From: Thiocystis violascens DSM 198 | GTDB taxonomy: Bacteria > Pseudomonadota > Gammaproteobacteria > Chromatiales > Chromatiaceae | Length of the DNA stretch: 64,000 nt | NCBI RefSeq assembly: GCF_000227745.2 | Contig: NC_018012.1 | Span: 2,774,501-2,838,500, forward strand | Direction of reading: 5' to 3' | Part shown: in pieces, positions 19,980-27,430 of the stretch | Position numbering within the stretch: the first letter of the stretch is position 1 | Layout of the letters: every line of letters starts with the position of its first letter | Program-made: the position numbers and the translations under genes | Notes under the pieces: model-generated | What the model was told of the DNA's origin: nothing | What the model saw: only the letters and a program-made list of their open reading frames with translations | The model's database searches: none

Positions 19980-20007
19980 CTCGGTCACGAACTCTCGGTC
20001 GCGAACT
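19980..20007. repeat. 14-bp tandem duplication that breaks a reading frame
   Basis: Two adjacent 14-bp copies differing at one base (19980-19993 and 19994-20007). On the minus strand they read AGTTCGTGACCGAG and AGTTCGCGACCGAG. The extra 14 bases shift the frame of the GGDEF gene and create its TGA stop. Without one copy the frame would continue as QFVTEALN, exactly as in the paralog at 50420-52741. Confidence 0.85.
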
Positions 20008-21466
20008 GATAGCGACCGGGACTGATCTGCTTGGCTTGATACATGGCGGCATCCGCGCGCTGGATCAGCGCGTCGATGGTGTCGCCATCTTGCGGGAACA
20101 GGCTAATGCCGAGACTGGGCAGACACTGCAGTTCCAGCCCCGCAATCGGATAGGGTGGCGTCAAATCCGCGATGGCGCCGCGCGCCGCGCTCGCCACGTC
20201 CTCGCGGTCGCGGACGTTCGCCAGGACGACGATGAACTCGTCGCCGCCGAGTCGGGCGATCAGATCCTCCGCGCGGAAGGCGTCCAGCAGCCGAATCGCG
20301 AAGCCTTGCAGAAGCTGATCGCCCACCGGATGACCATAGGTATCGTTGACCGCCTTGAAGTGATCCAGATCGAAAAACAACACCGCCAACTGACCGCCCG
20401 CCCGCCGGGCGCTCGCCAGCATGTGATTGGCCAGTTGATCCAGCAAGGCGCGACTGGGCAGGCCGGTCAGTGGATCGTGTTGGGCCAGATGAATCGCACG
20501 GTCCTCGGCGGCTTTACGCCGGGTGACATCCTGATGCACCAGCAGCACCCGCTCCAGCGCGCCCTGGGCGTCCAGGGTCGCCTCCAGGCGTGCGACGAAC
20601 CAGCGATAGAACCCATCCCTGCACCGCAGTCGGTATTGCATCTCGCACGGCGCGGCATGCGCCTCCACGAAGCGGTCGAGAGCATCGAGAATGCGGACCC
20701 GATCCTCCGGGTGCAGCAAGGCCGCCCAACCCTCCAGTCGATGCGGCAATTCGTCGAGTGAATAGCCGGTTTGCTGCCACCATTCAGACGGGAAAAACAC
20801 CTCGTTCGTGTGCGTATCCCATTCCCAAAAGGTTAATTCGGCAATCTCCGCCACCCGCCGCAACCGCTTCTTGGTGTCCATCAGCACTTGTTCGGTGTGT
20901 TTGCGCGCGCTGATGTCGATCAGTATGAGCCGCCAGAGCGGCTGGTCGCCCTGCGTCTCCGGCGCCAGGCCGATTTCCAGAAAACCCCAGACCTGCTGCC
21001 CGGACGCCTGCCGCAGGCGCAGCTCGCAGGACTTGCGCTCGCCCGCGGCGCGGCGCTGGCGGCGACAGCGGTAATAGATGTCCTGATCCGCGGGGAGGAT
21101 AAATTGCGTCAGCGGCAGCCCGACCAGGCTGCTCCGCGAGGTGCCCAGCAGGGTGGCCGCGGCGAGGTTGGTCTCCTGGATCAGCCCCGCGCCGCTAAGG
21201 GTCAGATACCCCACGGGGGCGAGGTCGTAGAGGTCGAAATAGCGGGCGCGCGACCACTCCAGCGCATCCTGGGTGTGACGCAGCTCCTCGTTCTGCATCT
21301 CCAGTTCGAGCTGATGCGCGCGCAGCTCGTGGACCAGCCGTTCGGCCGTCTCGGACATGAAGGCATCCATCCCTGGGTTCGCCTGGGTGGCGAGTCGGGT
21401 CTCGGCCCGGTGGCGCAGGTCTGGATCCGGTTCCGACACCGGAGAGGAATCATCGGGGGGTGGCAT
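19985..21466 (-). CDS. PAS-PAS-GGDEF diguanylate cyclase, C-terminally truncated
   Basis: A 493-aa sensor likely to make c-di-GMP. A helical N-terminal segment (ELEMQNEELRHTQDALE) is followed by PAS domain 1 (about 85-195, LAPVGYLTL), PAS domain 2 with PAC (about 215-325, FWEWDTHTNEVFFPSEWW) and a GGDEF domain (about 335-490, RLGGDEFIVVL intact). The paralog at 50420-52741 continues into an EAL domain; here a 14-bp duplication introduces a stop after QFATESS and a cheR fragment follows. The loss of EAL may turn a bifunctional enzyme into a pure cyclase. ATG at 21466 was chosen by analogy with the paralog; a longer start at 21544 runs into a repeat. Confidence 0.85.
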   Translation of the reverse strand: MPPPDDSSPVSEPDPDLRHRAETRLATQANPGMDAFMSETAERLVHELRAHQLELEMQNEELRHTQDALEWSRARYFDLYDLAPVGYLTLSGAGLIQETNLAAATLLGTSRSSLVGLPLTQFILPADQDIYYRCRRQRRAAGERKSCELRLRQASGQQVWGFLEIGLAPETQGDQPLWRLILIDISARKHTEQVLMDTKKRLRRVAEIAELTFWEWDTHTNEVFFPSEWWQQTGYSLDELPHRLEGWAALLHPEDRVRILDALDRFVEAHAAPCEMQYRLRCRDGFYRWFVARLEATLDAQGALERVLLVHQDVTRRKAAEDRAIHLAQHDPLTGLPSRALLDQLANHMLASARRAGGQLAVLFFDLDHFKAVNDTYGHPVGDQLLQGFAIRLLDAFRAEDLIARLGGDEFIVVLANVRDREDVASAARGAIADLTPPYPIAGLELQCLPSLGISLFPQDGDTIDALIQRADAAMYQAKQISPGRYQFATESS

Positions 21467-21532
21467 GAGGTCGCTCTCGCGTGTTGAGGTTCGGTCGAAT
21501 GGGACGAATGGGAAATCCGGGGCTCGGCGCGT

Positions 21533-21643
21533 GAAGCCGTTCATGGTTCGACCCTTCGACGGACTCAGGACTCACCGCGAACGGATGCAATGTCACCACG
21601 CACGGATGCAGTCTGGGTAAGATCTTTTCCAAAAATCGCCTCA
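21533..21643. repeat. Family A repeat copy
   Basis: Contains the core GAAGCCGTTCATGGTTCG, ACCCTTCGACGGACTCAGG and a terminal GTAAGATCTTTTCC, AAAAATCGCCTCAA similar to the right end of 60213-60452. The terminal TCA forms the stop codon of the minus-strand Crp/Fnr-like gene. Confidence 0.75.
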
Positions 21644-22360
21644 AATGGCAAAGCGGTTGGGCAGCAACCGGTCGCACTCTTTCTTGACCACCGCGTAACA
21701 CTCGCAGCTCCGCTGCTCCAATCCCGGGCGGTCGAGGACCGTGATATGGCCCTGCGAATAGCGGATCAGGCCGGCCTCCTGCAACGTGAGCGCGGCCTCG
21801 GTGACGCTTTCACGGGGCACCCCGAGCAGGTTGGCGATCAGCTCCTGCGTCATCACCAGGTCGCTGCCCTCCAGACGATCCAGACTCAACAGCAGCCAGC
21901 GGCACAGTTGCTGGTCCAGCGAGTGGTGTCGGTTGCACGCGGCCGTTTGCACCATTTGGGTGATCAGCATCTGGGTATACCGCAGCAGCAGGTGCATCAC
22001 CGGACCGGCGCGATTGAACTCGTCCATCATCATCTGAGCCTTCAACCGAACGCCCACGCCCGCGCTTTGCACCACCGCGCGGCTGGGCGTGGTCTCGCCG
22101 CCCATGAACAGCGAGACGCCGACGATGCCCTCATTGCCCACCACCGCGATCTCGGCCGAGGCGCCGTCCTCCATGACGTACAGCAGTGAGACGATGGCGG
22201 TAAGCGGAAAATACACATGATCCAGGATGCGGTCCGATTCGGAGAGCACCTCGCCCAGCGGCATCTCGACCGGCTCCAGTTGCGGTCGCCAGCGTTGCCA
22301 CTCGGCCTCTGGCAGCGCGGCGAGCAGGTGGTTTTTCTTCGGGTCGAGGGCAATGGACAT
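21641..22360 (-). CDS. Crp/Fnr-family transcriptional regulator (copy 1)
   Basis: A 239-aa regulator with an N-terminal cyclic-nucleotide-binding-like beta-roll (about 10-135; HVYFPLTAIVSLLYVMEDG, AEIAVVGNEGIVGVSLFMGG), a long dimerisation helix (about 120-150) and a C-terminal winged helix (about 160-225; TQELIANLLGVPRESVTEAALTL is the recognition HTH). The phosphate-binding Arg of true cAMP receptors is not apparent, so the ligand is unknown. ATG at 22360 has a GGAG site. A copy of the 20-bp palindrome lies 84 bp upstream, suggesting autoregulation. It is closely similar to 44284-45027. Its stop codon is in a family A repeat. Confidence 0.9.
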   Translation of the reverse strand: MSIALDPKKNHLLAALPEAEWQRWRPQLEPVEMPLGEVLSESDRILDHVYFPLTAIVSLLYVMEDGASAEIAVVGNEGIVGVSLFMGGETTPSRAVVQSAGVGVRLKAQMMMDEFNRAGPVMHLLLRYTQMLITQMVQTAACNRHHSLDQQLCRWLLLSLDRLEGSDLVMTQELIANLLGVPRESVTEAALTLQEAGLIRYSQGHITVLDRPGLEQRSCECYAVVKKECDRLLPNRFAI

Positions 22361-22444
22361 CAGTGAACTCCGTGGAGAGGGGATCCATGCGGGTGATCCC
22401 GGCAGCCGAGATCTGTTTGACGATAGAGCGTCGATGCTACTCCG

Positions 22445-22464
22445 TCTGTCTGTAAACGCACGTA
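22445..22464. promoter_or_regulatory. Palindromic operator candidate, site 1 (weakest)
   Basis: TCTGTCTGTAAACGCACGTA keeps all nine invariant positions of the motif (T1, G4, T5, G8, A11, G14, A16, C17, A20) but has a poorer centre. It lies 84 bp upstream of the minus-strand Crp/Fnr-like gene. Confidence 0.4.
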
Positions 22465-22527
22465 CGGACGACGCGGCCGGTTTCCACGCAGGGTTCAACC
22501 GCGCCCGAGCAGGCTATGTTCAAGTCA

Positions 22528-22893
22528 TCACAGCCACTTCCAATCCCGCACCTCCGGCAAATCCTCCCCATGCTCGGCGATGTGGCGCTGGTGTTCGATG
22601 AGCTTGTCGCGAATCGCCTGCTTGGCGTAGGCGCCCCTGGGGCCAAGTCGCGACACCTGATCGATGACGTCGGCGACCACGTTGATGACCCGGATCTTCA
22701 GGTCGGGAACATGCGTGCGCAGCAAGGCAACGGCGTCCAGGGTTTCGAGCGTCGGCACGTCGCCGGCGCAGGCCATCACGACCATGGGAGGAGAGCGGAT
22801 AGTTGAGCGAGGCGATCGGCCGCCGCCAGGGGATGTCATTGCACACCCTGAGTCACTTGGCGTGCTGGTTGAACATGGAGTCGATGAGATGTC
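22528..22893 (-). pseudogene. Phosphoketolase remnant (xfp-like)
   Basis: Xylulose-5-phosphate/fructose-6-phosphate phosphoketolase cleaves sugar phosphates to acetyl phosphate. Three family blocks survive: DSMFNQHAK followed by CNDIPWRRPIASLNY, then MACAGDVPTLETLDAVALLR with DLKIRVINVV, then DVIDQVSRLG to the normal end EHGEDLPEVRDWKW. The parts between are deleted, the first junction changes frame, the N-terminal two thirds are missing, and the Trp codon after HAK has become TGA. It abuts a copy of the regulatory palindrome at 22896. The gene is dead. Assignment rests on motifs I know for the family. Confidence 0.8.
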
Positions 22894-22919
22894 GGTCTGT
22901 GCGTTACAGAACATAGGGT
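22894..22919. repeat. 26-bp direct repeat, left copy
   Basis: 25 of 26 bases match 24848-24873. The pair flanks the GGDEF-EAL-BLUF gene; this copy touches that gene's stop codon. Each copy contains one regulatory palindrome. Confidence 0.85.
22896..22915. promoter_or_regulatory. Palindromic operator candidate, site 2
   Basis: TCTGTGCGTTACAGAACATA, which read on the minus strand is TATGTTCTGTAACGCACAGA. It matches all nine invariant motif positions. It lies immediately upstream (minus strand) of the phosphoketolase remnant, so it may be the relic of that gene's control region. Confidence 0.6.
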
Positions 22920-24712
22920 CAGGCCCCGACTCCCTTCGACATGCCGCAGCCCGCATAGGCGGTGAGATAGATGTAGCAGGTCCGCGCATCCTCGGCCAGA
23001 TCGCGGAAACTCAAGCGGCGGCCCGGCCAGAGCGTGAAATCCGGTTCGTTCGCGCCTGGCGTCAGATCGTGCACCGCCATGCCCCAGTCCAGGAAGACAC
23101 GCTGGCGCGCCGGACCCTCGATGACGATGCGCACGTCGCGGTGGCGCGGGTCGGCCTTGACCTCGTCCATCAGCGCGGACACGACCTCCCGCTGGCCTTC
23201 GAGCATCTGCATGAACAGACCGTCCTGATAGAGCAGACAGCCGGTCAGTCCAGTCGAGCGATTATAGGTATTGGATTGTTTCCGCAGGGCGTCGAGCGTC
23301 GCCCCGGACATCGGCGGCATCGCCTGACTGACATAGATGAGGAAGTAGAGTGGCGCCGCCGCGTCAGGTGCGTCGCCGCCATGACGATCACGCTCCAGGG
23401 TGTCGACAAACACCGGTTCCGCGAGCGGACGGTGAAAGTAATAGCCTTGCGCGAACTCGCAGCCGTAGGCGCGGAGTTCGCGCCGCTGGGCGTCGGTCTC
23501 GACGCCTTCCGCCACCAACTTCAGCCCGAGGGCGCGACCGAGTCCGATCACGGCGCGGATGACCGCGCGGTTCTCCGGACGCTTGTCGATGCCATCGACG
23601 AAGGCCCGGTCGATCTTCAGCACCGCGACCGGCAGGCGCGTCAATTGCGCCAGCGAGGAATAGCCGGTCCCGAAATCGTCCACCGCCACCCGCAGACCCA
23701 GCTCGGTCAAGCGGCGCAGGAGGCGCAGATTGAGTTCGACATCCGCCATCAGCGCGGTCTCGGTGATTTCCAGCACCAAACGCGCCGGATCCGCCCCCGT
23801 CTCGCGCAGGATGGCGGCAAACTCCTCGACCAGCGATTCCTTGCTCAACTGTCGCGGCGAGACATTCACCGACACATAGGGCGCCTCGCTGCCCCAGCGT
23901 CGCCGCCAGTCGGCCTCGGCCAGGCACGCCTGGCGGAAGACCCAGGCGCCGATGGGCACGATGGCGCCGGTCATCTCGGCGATCGGAACGAAGACCGCGG
24001 GCGAGATCTCGCCCTCGGACGAGTTCCAGCGCAGCAGCAGTTCCGCGCCGACGATGCGACCGCTCTCGGCGACGACGATCGGCTGAAAACGGGTCGACAG
24101 CTCGTTGCGCTCGATCGCCGTGCGCAGGCCATTGACGATGGCGAGCCGCTGCTGGTCCAGGTCGTGCTGACTTGGACTGAAGAACCGCCAGCCGTCGCCG
24201 CCTCCTTCTTTCACCGCCGACATCGCCGTTTCGGCATGGCTCAACAGATCGTCGACGCAGTGGGTATTGCCGTTACCGATGGCGAGCCCGACGCTCGCCG
24301 TCACGATCCGTTGCCGCCCGTCGCACTCCAATGGCTGACGCAACGCCTCGTTGATGCGGTCGGCCAGGACGGACAGCGTGGCCGGCTGTTCGATCTGCTC
24401 GCAGAGGATGAGAAATTCCTCATTGGCAAAACGCGCCAAGGTGTCCCCCGGCCGGATCTGCTCGGCGAGCCGCTCGGCCACTTTCTTGAGCAAACGGTCG
24501 CCGATGTCATGGCCATCCGTGTGCTTGACCAGATTGAAGCCGTCGAGATCGACGAACAGCACCACCAGGCTCAATCCATTGCGCCGCGAACGCTGTAAGG
24601 CGTTGGCGAGCCGATCGCGGATCAGTGGCAGACCGGGCAGTCCGGTGACTGGATCGTGGCTGGCGTGTCGCATCTGTGCGTCCTCCATGCTCATGCCGAT
24701 CGCGTCGGTCAT
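22919..24712 (-). CDS. GGDEF-EAL-BLUF blue-light c-di-GMP protein
   Basis: A 597-aa protein. Residues about 15-170 are a GGDEF domain with a degenerate active site (FANEEFLIL where GGDEF is expected), so cyclase activity is unlikely. Residues about 195-440 are an EAL phosphodiesterase domain with ELLLRW in place of EALLRW but with NVSPRQL, EITE, DDFGTGYSSL, KIDRAFV and AEGVET conserved, so hydrolysis is plausible. Residues about 453-550 are a BLUF flavin domain: the Tyr in LIYVSQA, the Gln in LFMQMLEGQ and DWGM are in place. The ATG at 24712 is my choice because upstream codons look non-coding. A BLUF domain at the C-terminus is unusual. Likely acts in the cytoplasm to lower c-di-GMP in response to blue light. 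Confidence 0.88.
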   Translation of the reverse strand: MTDAIGMSMEDAQMRHASHDPVTGLPGLPLIRDRLANALQRSRRNGLSLVVLFVDLDGFNLVKHTDGHDIGDRLLKKVAERLAEQIRPGDTLARFANEEFLILCEQIEQPATLSVLADRINEALRQPLECDGRQRIVTASVGLAIGNGNTHCVDDLLSHAETAMSAVKEGGGDGWRFFSPSQHDLDQQRLAIVNGLRTAIERNELSTRFQPIVVAESGRIVGAELLLRWNSSEGEISPAVFVPIAEMTGAIVPIGAWVFRQACLAEADWRRRWGSEAPYVSVNVSPRQLSKESLVEEFAAILRETGADPARLVLEITETALMADVELNLRLLRRLTELGLRVAVDDFGTGYSSLAQLTRLPVAVLKIDRAFVDGIDKRPENRAVIRAVIGLGRALGLKLVAEGVETDAQRRELRAYGCEFAQGYYFHRPLAEPVFVDTLERDRHGGDAPDAAAPLYFLIYVSQAMPPMSGATLDALRKQSNTYNRSTGLTGCLLYQDGLFMQMLEGQREVVSALMDEVKADPRHRDVRIVIEGPARQRVFLDWGMAVHDLTPGANEPDFTLWPGRRLSFRDLAEDARTCYIYLTAYAGCGMSKGVGA

Positions 24713-24764
24713 GGCGGCGTTTTGGGTAGTGGATTCAGGCCATTGCGCTAATGGTCCGGCGAAA

Positions 24765-24793
24765 GCGCGTGAGCGCGTGAGCGCGTGAGCGCG
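24765..24793. repeat. Tandem octamer GCGCGTGA x 3.6
   Basis: Three perfect copies of GCGCGTGA plus GCGCG, 53 bp upstream of the BLUF-gene start. Copy number could vary by slippage and change promoter spacing. Confidence 0.85.
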
Positions 24794-24847
24794 ATACCGA
24801 AGAATACCGCGCCGATCATGGCAAGCAGACACCGTTTCCGCCCCGCT

Positions 24848-24873
24848 GGTCTGTACGTTACAGAACATAGGGT
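24848..24873. repeat. 26-bp direct repeat, right copy
   Basis: Partner of 22894-22919 with one mismatch. It lies 135 bp upstream of the BLUF-gene start. Confidence 0.85.
24850..24869. promoter_or_regulatory. Palindromic operator candidate, site 3
   Basis: TCTGTACGTTACAGAACATA, all nine invariant positions kept. It lies 137 bp upstream of the minus-strand GGDEF-EAL-BLUF gene. Confidence 0.6.
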
Positions 24874-24950
24874 TGCGAAAGCGCAAAGTTTAAGCGAAAG
24901 GCGGCGACGCGCGTTGGCGCAACGACGGACTTGGCGATTAAAACCGGTTC

Positions 24951-24970
24951 TATGTTCGCTAACGCACTGA
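24951..24970. promoter_or_regulatory. Palindromic operator candidate, site 4
   Basis: TATGTTCGCTAACGCACTGA, with the central CGCTAACG core. It lies 172 bp upstream of the plus-strand entericidin-like gene and 81 bp from site 3, so it may serve either divergent gene. Confidence 0.6.
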
Positions 24971-25142
24971 AGCGCTTCATCCTGACGGCGTAGATTCAGT
25001 CATCCCAGGTGCATTCACTGATCTCGTGCGACACCGCGCGAGCGGTGGCGCAAACCCCGACCCGGTTGCTCGGGAACCGATGCACACTGGACGGACCGAC
25101 CGCAATGCAACGCCAACCGATGGCCAAGAAGAGGTAATGATG

Positions 25143-25286
25143 ATGAATAAGCTCCTGACACTGATGCTGCTGATCGCGATCAGCGGATTGTTCGGCTGCA
25201 ACACCATGGAGGGTGCCGGCAAGGATCTCCAGAGCGGCGGCGATGCCTTGAGCGAGACGGCAAGAGACGTCAAGAAGGATCTGTGA
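25143..25286 (+). CDS. Entericidin-like small lipoprotein
   Basis: A 47-aa protein starting MNKLLTLMLLIAISGLFGCNTMEGAGKDLQSGG. The signal peptide ends in a lipobox (LFGC), and the NTMEGAGKDLQSGGDAL segment is the entericidin A/B family core. Three consecutive ATG codons (25137, 25140, 25143) are in frame; 25143 gives the best spacing from the GAGG site. Entericidins are cell-envelope lipoproteins induced by stress or stationary phase. A palindromic operator candidate lies upstream at 24951. Confidence 0.85.
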   Translation: MNKLLTLMLLIAISGLFGCNTMEGAGKDLQSGGDALSETARDVKKDL

Positions 25287-25334
25287 CGCGGCGAAAAGCG
25301 CATACGCACCGCTAGCGACGCCAGGAAGCCAGCC

Positions 25335-25641
25335 ATGACAGACGCGGTCGGCTTCCTGTTCCGCGGAGATCGTGCGTCGACACGGCAGCGGCTGGCCTGG
25401 ATCGAGACCCTGCGCGTCAAGCTGCTGCTCGCCGCCCTCTTCTTCATTGCCCTTCGCGCTCTGGCCGATCGGTCCGGACTAGCTCCTGGGCGGCGCGCTG
25501 GCCGCCATCCTCTTGCTCTATCGCTTCGATGTTCACGACGACCGCGCGTTGGTGCCCGCGGCGGCGGCTCCCAGCGGGCTCGCCGTCGGCGCGCCGCACG
25601 CCCTCGCGGCCGAGGAGGTGTTGCAGACGCTGCGCACATGA
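25335..25641 (+). pseudogene. Broken small membrane protein gene
   Basis: The ATG at 25335 has an AGGA site. Codons 1-46 encode a plausible protein with one hydrophobic helix (LLLAALFFIALRAL). The frame then turns into a long Arg-rich stretch typical of a shifted frame, while another frame just downstream reads LLGGALAAILLLYRF and continues sensibly to a stop near 25641, preceded by an in-frame TAG. This looks like one gene of about 100 codons disrupted by a frameshift or small deletion near 25480. I do not recognise the family. If the first frame is truly used, the product would be 110 aa ending at 25667. Confidence 0.45.
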
Positions 25642-25805
25642 GAGGGGGCAACGTGGAGCCTGTCTAAATCATATTTTCTCAAGATTTCCCGTCCGCCCCG
25701 AGGAGGACGGAAGGACCGGAACCGCGACCCGATCTCAATCGATCCCGCCACGGGCCGATCCGGCACGGAGGCCACCATCCATCGTCAACCACTGGAGCAT
25801 TCGTG

Positions 25806-26024
25806 ATGAATTTTGATTACACCAAACCCAACGTCGGCAATATTGACCGCATCATCCGCGCGATTCTCGGCGCTCTCCTGATCGTTGCCGTCTTTCGCGG
25901 AAGTAGCTGGATCGGTGGACTGATCGGCGCGGCGCTGCTCGCCACCGCTTATTTCCGGTTCTGTCCGGCCTACACGATCTTCGATTTCAACTCCAACAAG
26001 GACGTGACGCCCGTGAGCAAATAG
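25806..26024 (+). CDS. DUF2892 (YgaP-like) membrane protein
   Basis: A 72-aa protein with the pattern NVGNIDRIIRAILGALLI, a short loop, a second helix and CPAYTIF, which is the DUF2892 inner membrane family (the rhodanese-linked YgaP tail). The ATG at 25806 has GGAG 8 bases upstream; GTG at 25803 is an alternative. Function is unknown; in this window it sits among small stress-type envelope proteins. Confidence 0.85.
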   Translation: MNFDYTKPNVGNIDRIIRAILGALLIVAVFRGSSWIGGLIGAALLATAYFRFCPAYTIFDFNSNKDVTPVSK

Positions 26025-26084
26025 GCCGGAAGGCCGCACACCGGCCGGGTCATCAGGCCCGACGGTGCCCACCGACCGTCCGCT

Positions 26085-26104
26085 CCCGCGCCGATCGGCG
26101 CGGG
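26085..26104. repeat. 20-bp perfect palindrome
   Basis: CCCGCGCCGATCGGCGCGGG is its own complement. It lies 60 bp after the DUF2892 stop. It could act as a bidirectional transcription terminator stem, but no T run follows. Confidence 0.7.
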
Positions 26105-26145
26105 TCAACCGAGGATTCATGCATCCCTGTCCGCCGCCTTGATGG

Positions 26146-26236
26146 TCAGCGAAGATACGCCTTCGTGACATATTGCAGCACCATGCGCTGGGTATTGAAA
26201 AACGAACCGTTGAGTGCGATCAGAAGTTGCCGCTTA
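26146..26236 (-). pseudogene. Possible alpha-glucan phosphorylase C-terminal remnant
   Basis: Thirty codons end in FNTQRMVLQYVTKAYLR and a TGA stop. FNTxRMVxxYxxxxYL is the C-terminal pattern I know from GlgP-type alpha-glucan phosphorylases. The rest of the gene is missing: upstream on this strand lies the IS5 element and then the glucan synthase. The call rests on one short motif, so it is tentative. Confidence 0.45.
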
Positions 26237-27430
26237 GAGGGTGTAGACAAAAATAATTGAGCTGCTATTTGTATACCAGTCTACAACTGAGCTGGTGTGC
26301 GCTGATGTCGAAAGCTGGTCGTCCCCCCAAGATTCACGAGGCGGAGCAAGCGGTATTGCGTCAAATTGTCACGGATCGCCCGACCTCCACGCTGTCAGAG
26401 ATTGCCCGGGAACTCGCGGCACGGACGGGAATCGAGGCTCATGAAGCAACGATTCGCAAGTCCTTGCGGGAGGCGGGCGTCACGCGCCTCCGGGGCGAGA
26501 GTGGTCTCGAGGCGCAAGCGCGCGCAACGCCGCGTCGGTATGGGTATACGGATGCGCATCGTCGCCACGACCCCGACCAAAGCTACCCAAGTTGTCTGAC
26601 CGATGCGGAGTGGGACTTGGTCGCCGCTCTCTTTGAGATGCCGGGCGGGCGGGGTCAACCGCCCCGCGTGTCGCGCCGGAGCATCCTGGAGGCGTGTTGC
26701 TACGTGGTGCGCACGGGGTGCGCGTGGCGGATGCTGCCGCACGATTTCGCGCCTTGGCAGAATGTCTACAAGACGTTTCGCCGTTGGAGTGCGGCTGGGA
26801 AGTTTGAGCAGATGCATGATCGACTGCGGGGGCAATGGCGCGAACGCGAGGGGCGTGAGATCGCGCCGACGGCGGCGGTGCTGGATGCGCAATCGACCCG
26901 CGGCTCGCCGCAGGGTGGACCGAGCGGCTTTGATGCGGGCAAGCAGGTCAAGGGGCGCAAGCGCAGCCTGGTGGTCGATACCTTGGGGTTCGTGTTGGCG
27001 GTGAGCGTGGTCGCGGCCAATCTTCAGGACCGCGATGCCGCCTCGGGCGCCGTCGCTGACGCGGCCGCCAAGTACCCCCAGATCAACACGCTGTTTGTCG
27101 ATAGCGCCTACGCCGGTCAATTTGCCCAAACCACCGAGCAGACCCACGCGATCCGCGTGGAAGTCGTGCGCCATCCAGCCAACAAAAGCGTTGGCTCCTG
27201 GCACGTGGACGGGGCGCCTGACCGAGTGGTGATCGCCAACGCCGACGGCTTCGTTCCGCTGCCGAAGCGCTGGGTTGTCGAGCGCACCCATGCGTGGAAT
27301 GAGCGTGCCCGTCGATTGATCATGCATCATGACCGTCTGCCAGCGGTCTCCGAAACCTGGGTTTGGCTGGCGGAGGCGCGCATCCTGCTGCGGCGGTTGA
27401 CCACAACGGTTTGATTTTGTCTACACCCTC
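26237..27430 (+). mobile_element. IS5-family insertion sequence, complete (1194 bp)
   Basis: The ends are inverted repeats: GAGGGTGTAGACAAAA begins at 26237 and its complement ends at 27430, with partial match continuing a few bases. Both ends are flanked by TTA (26234-26236 and 27431-27433), a 3-bp target duplication matching the TNA preference of the IS1031 subgroup of IS5. One transposase gene fills the element and is intact, so the copy may be active. The right TTA is the stop codon of the glucan synthase, so insertion left that gene's coding sequence whole. Confidence 0.9.
26305..27414 (+). CDS. IS5-family transposase
   Basis: A 369-aa DDE transposase. The N-terminal 80 residues form a helix-turn-helix segment (TLSEIARELAAR, HEATIRKSLREAGV) reminiscent of IS630-type N-termini. 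The IS5/DUF4096 domain begins with YPSCLTDAEWDLVAALF, and the catalytic core shows DAQSTRG (first Asp), TLFVDSAYAG (second Asp) and the VVERTHAWNERARRL motif with the Glu. The frame is intact. ATG at 26305 was chosen; the open frame extends upstream to 26257. Confidence 0.9.
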   Translation: MSKAGRPPKIHEAEQAVLRQIVTDRPTSTLSEIARELAARTGIEAHEATIRKSLREAGVTRLRGESGLEAQARATPRRYGYTDAHRRHDPDQSYPSCLTDAEWDLVAALFEMPGGRGQPPRVSRRSILEACCYVVRTGCAWRMLPHDFAPWQNVYKTFRRWSAAGKFEQMHDRLRGQWREREGREIAPTAAVLDAQSTRGSPQGGPSGFDAGKQVKGRKRSLVVDTLGFVLAVSVVAANLQDRDAASGAVADAAAKYPQINTLFVDSAYAGQFAQTTEQTHAIRVEVVRHPANKSVGSWHVDGAPDRVVIANADGFVPLPKRWVVERTHAWNERARRLIMHHDRLPAVSETWVWLAEARILLRRLTTTV

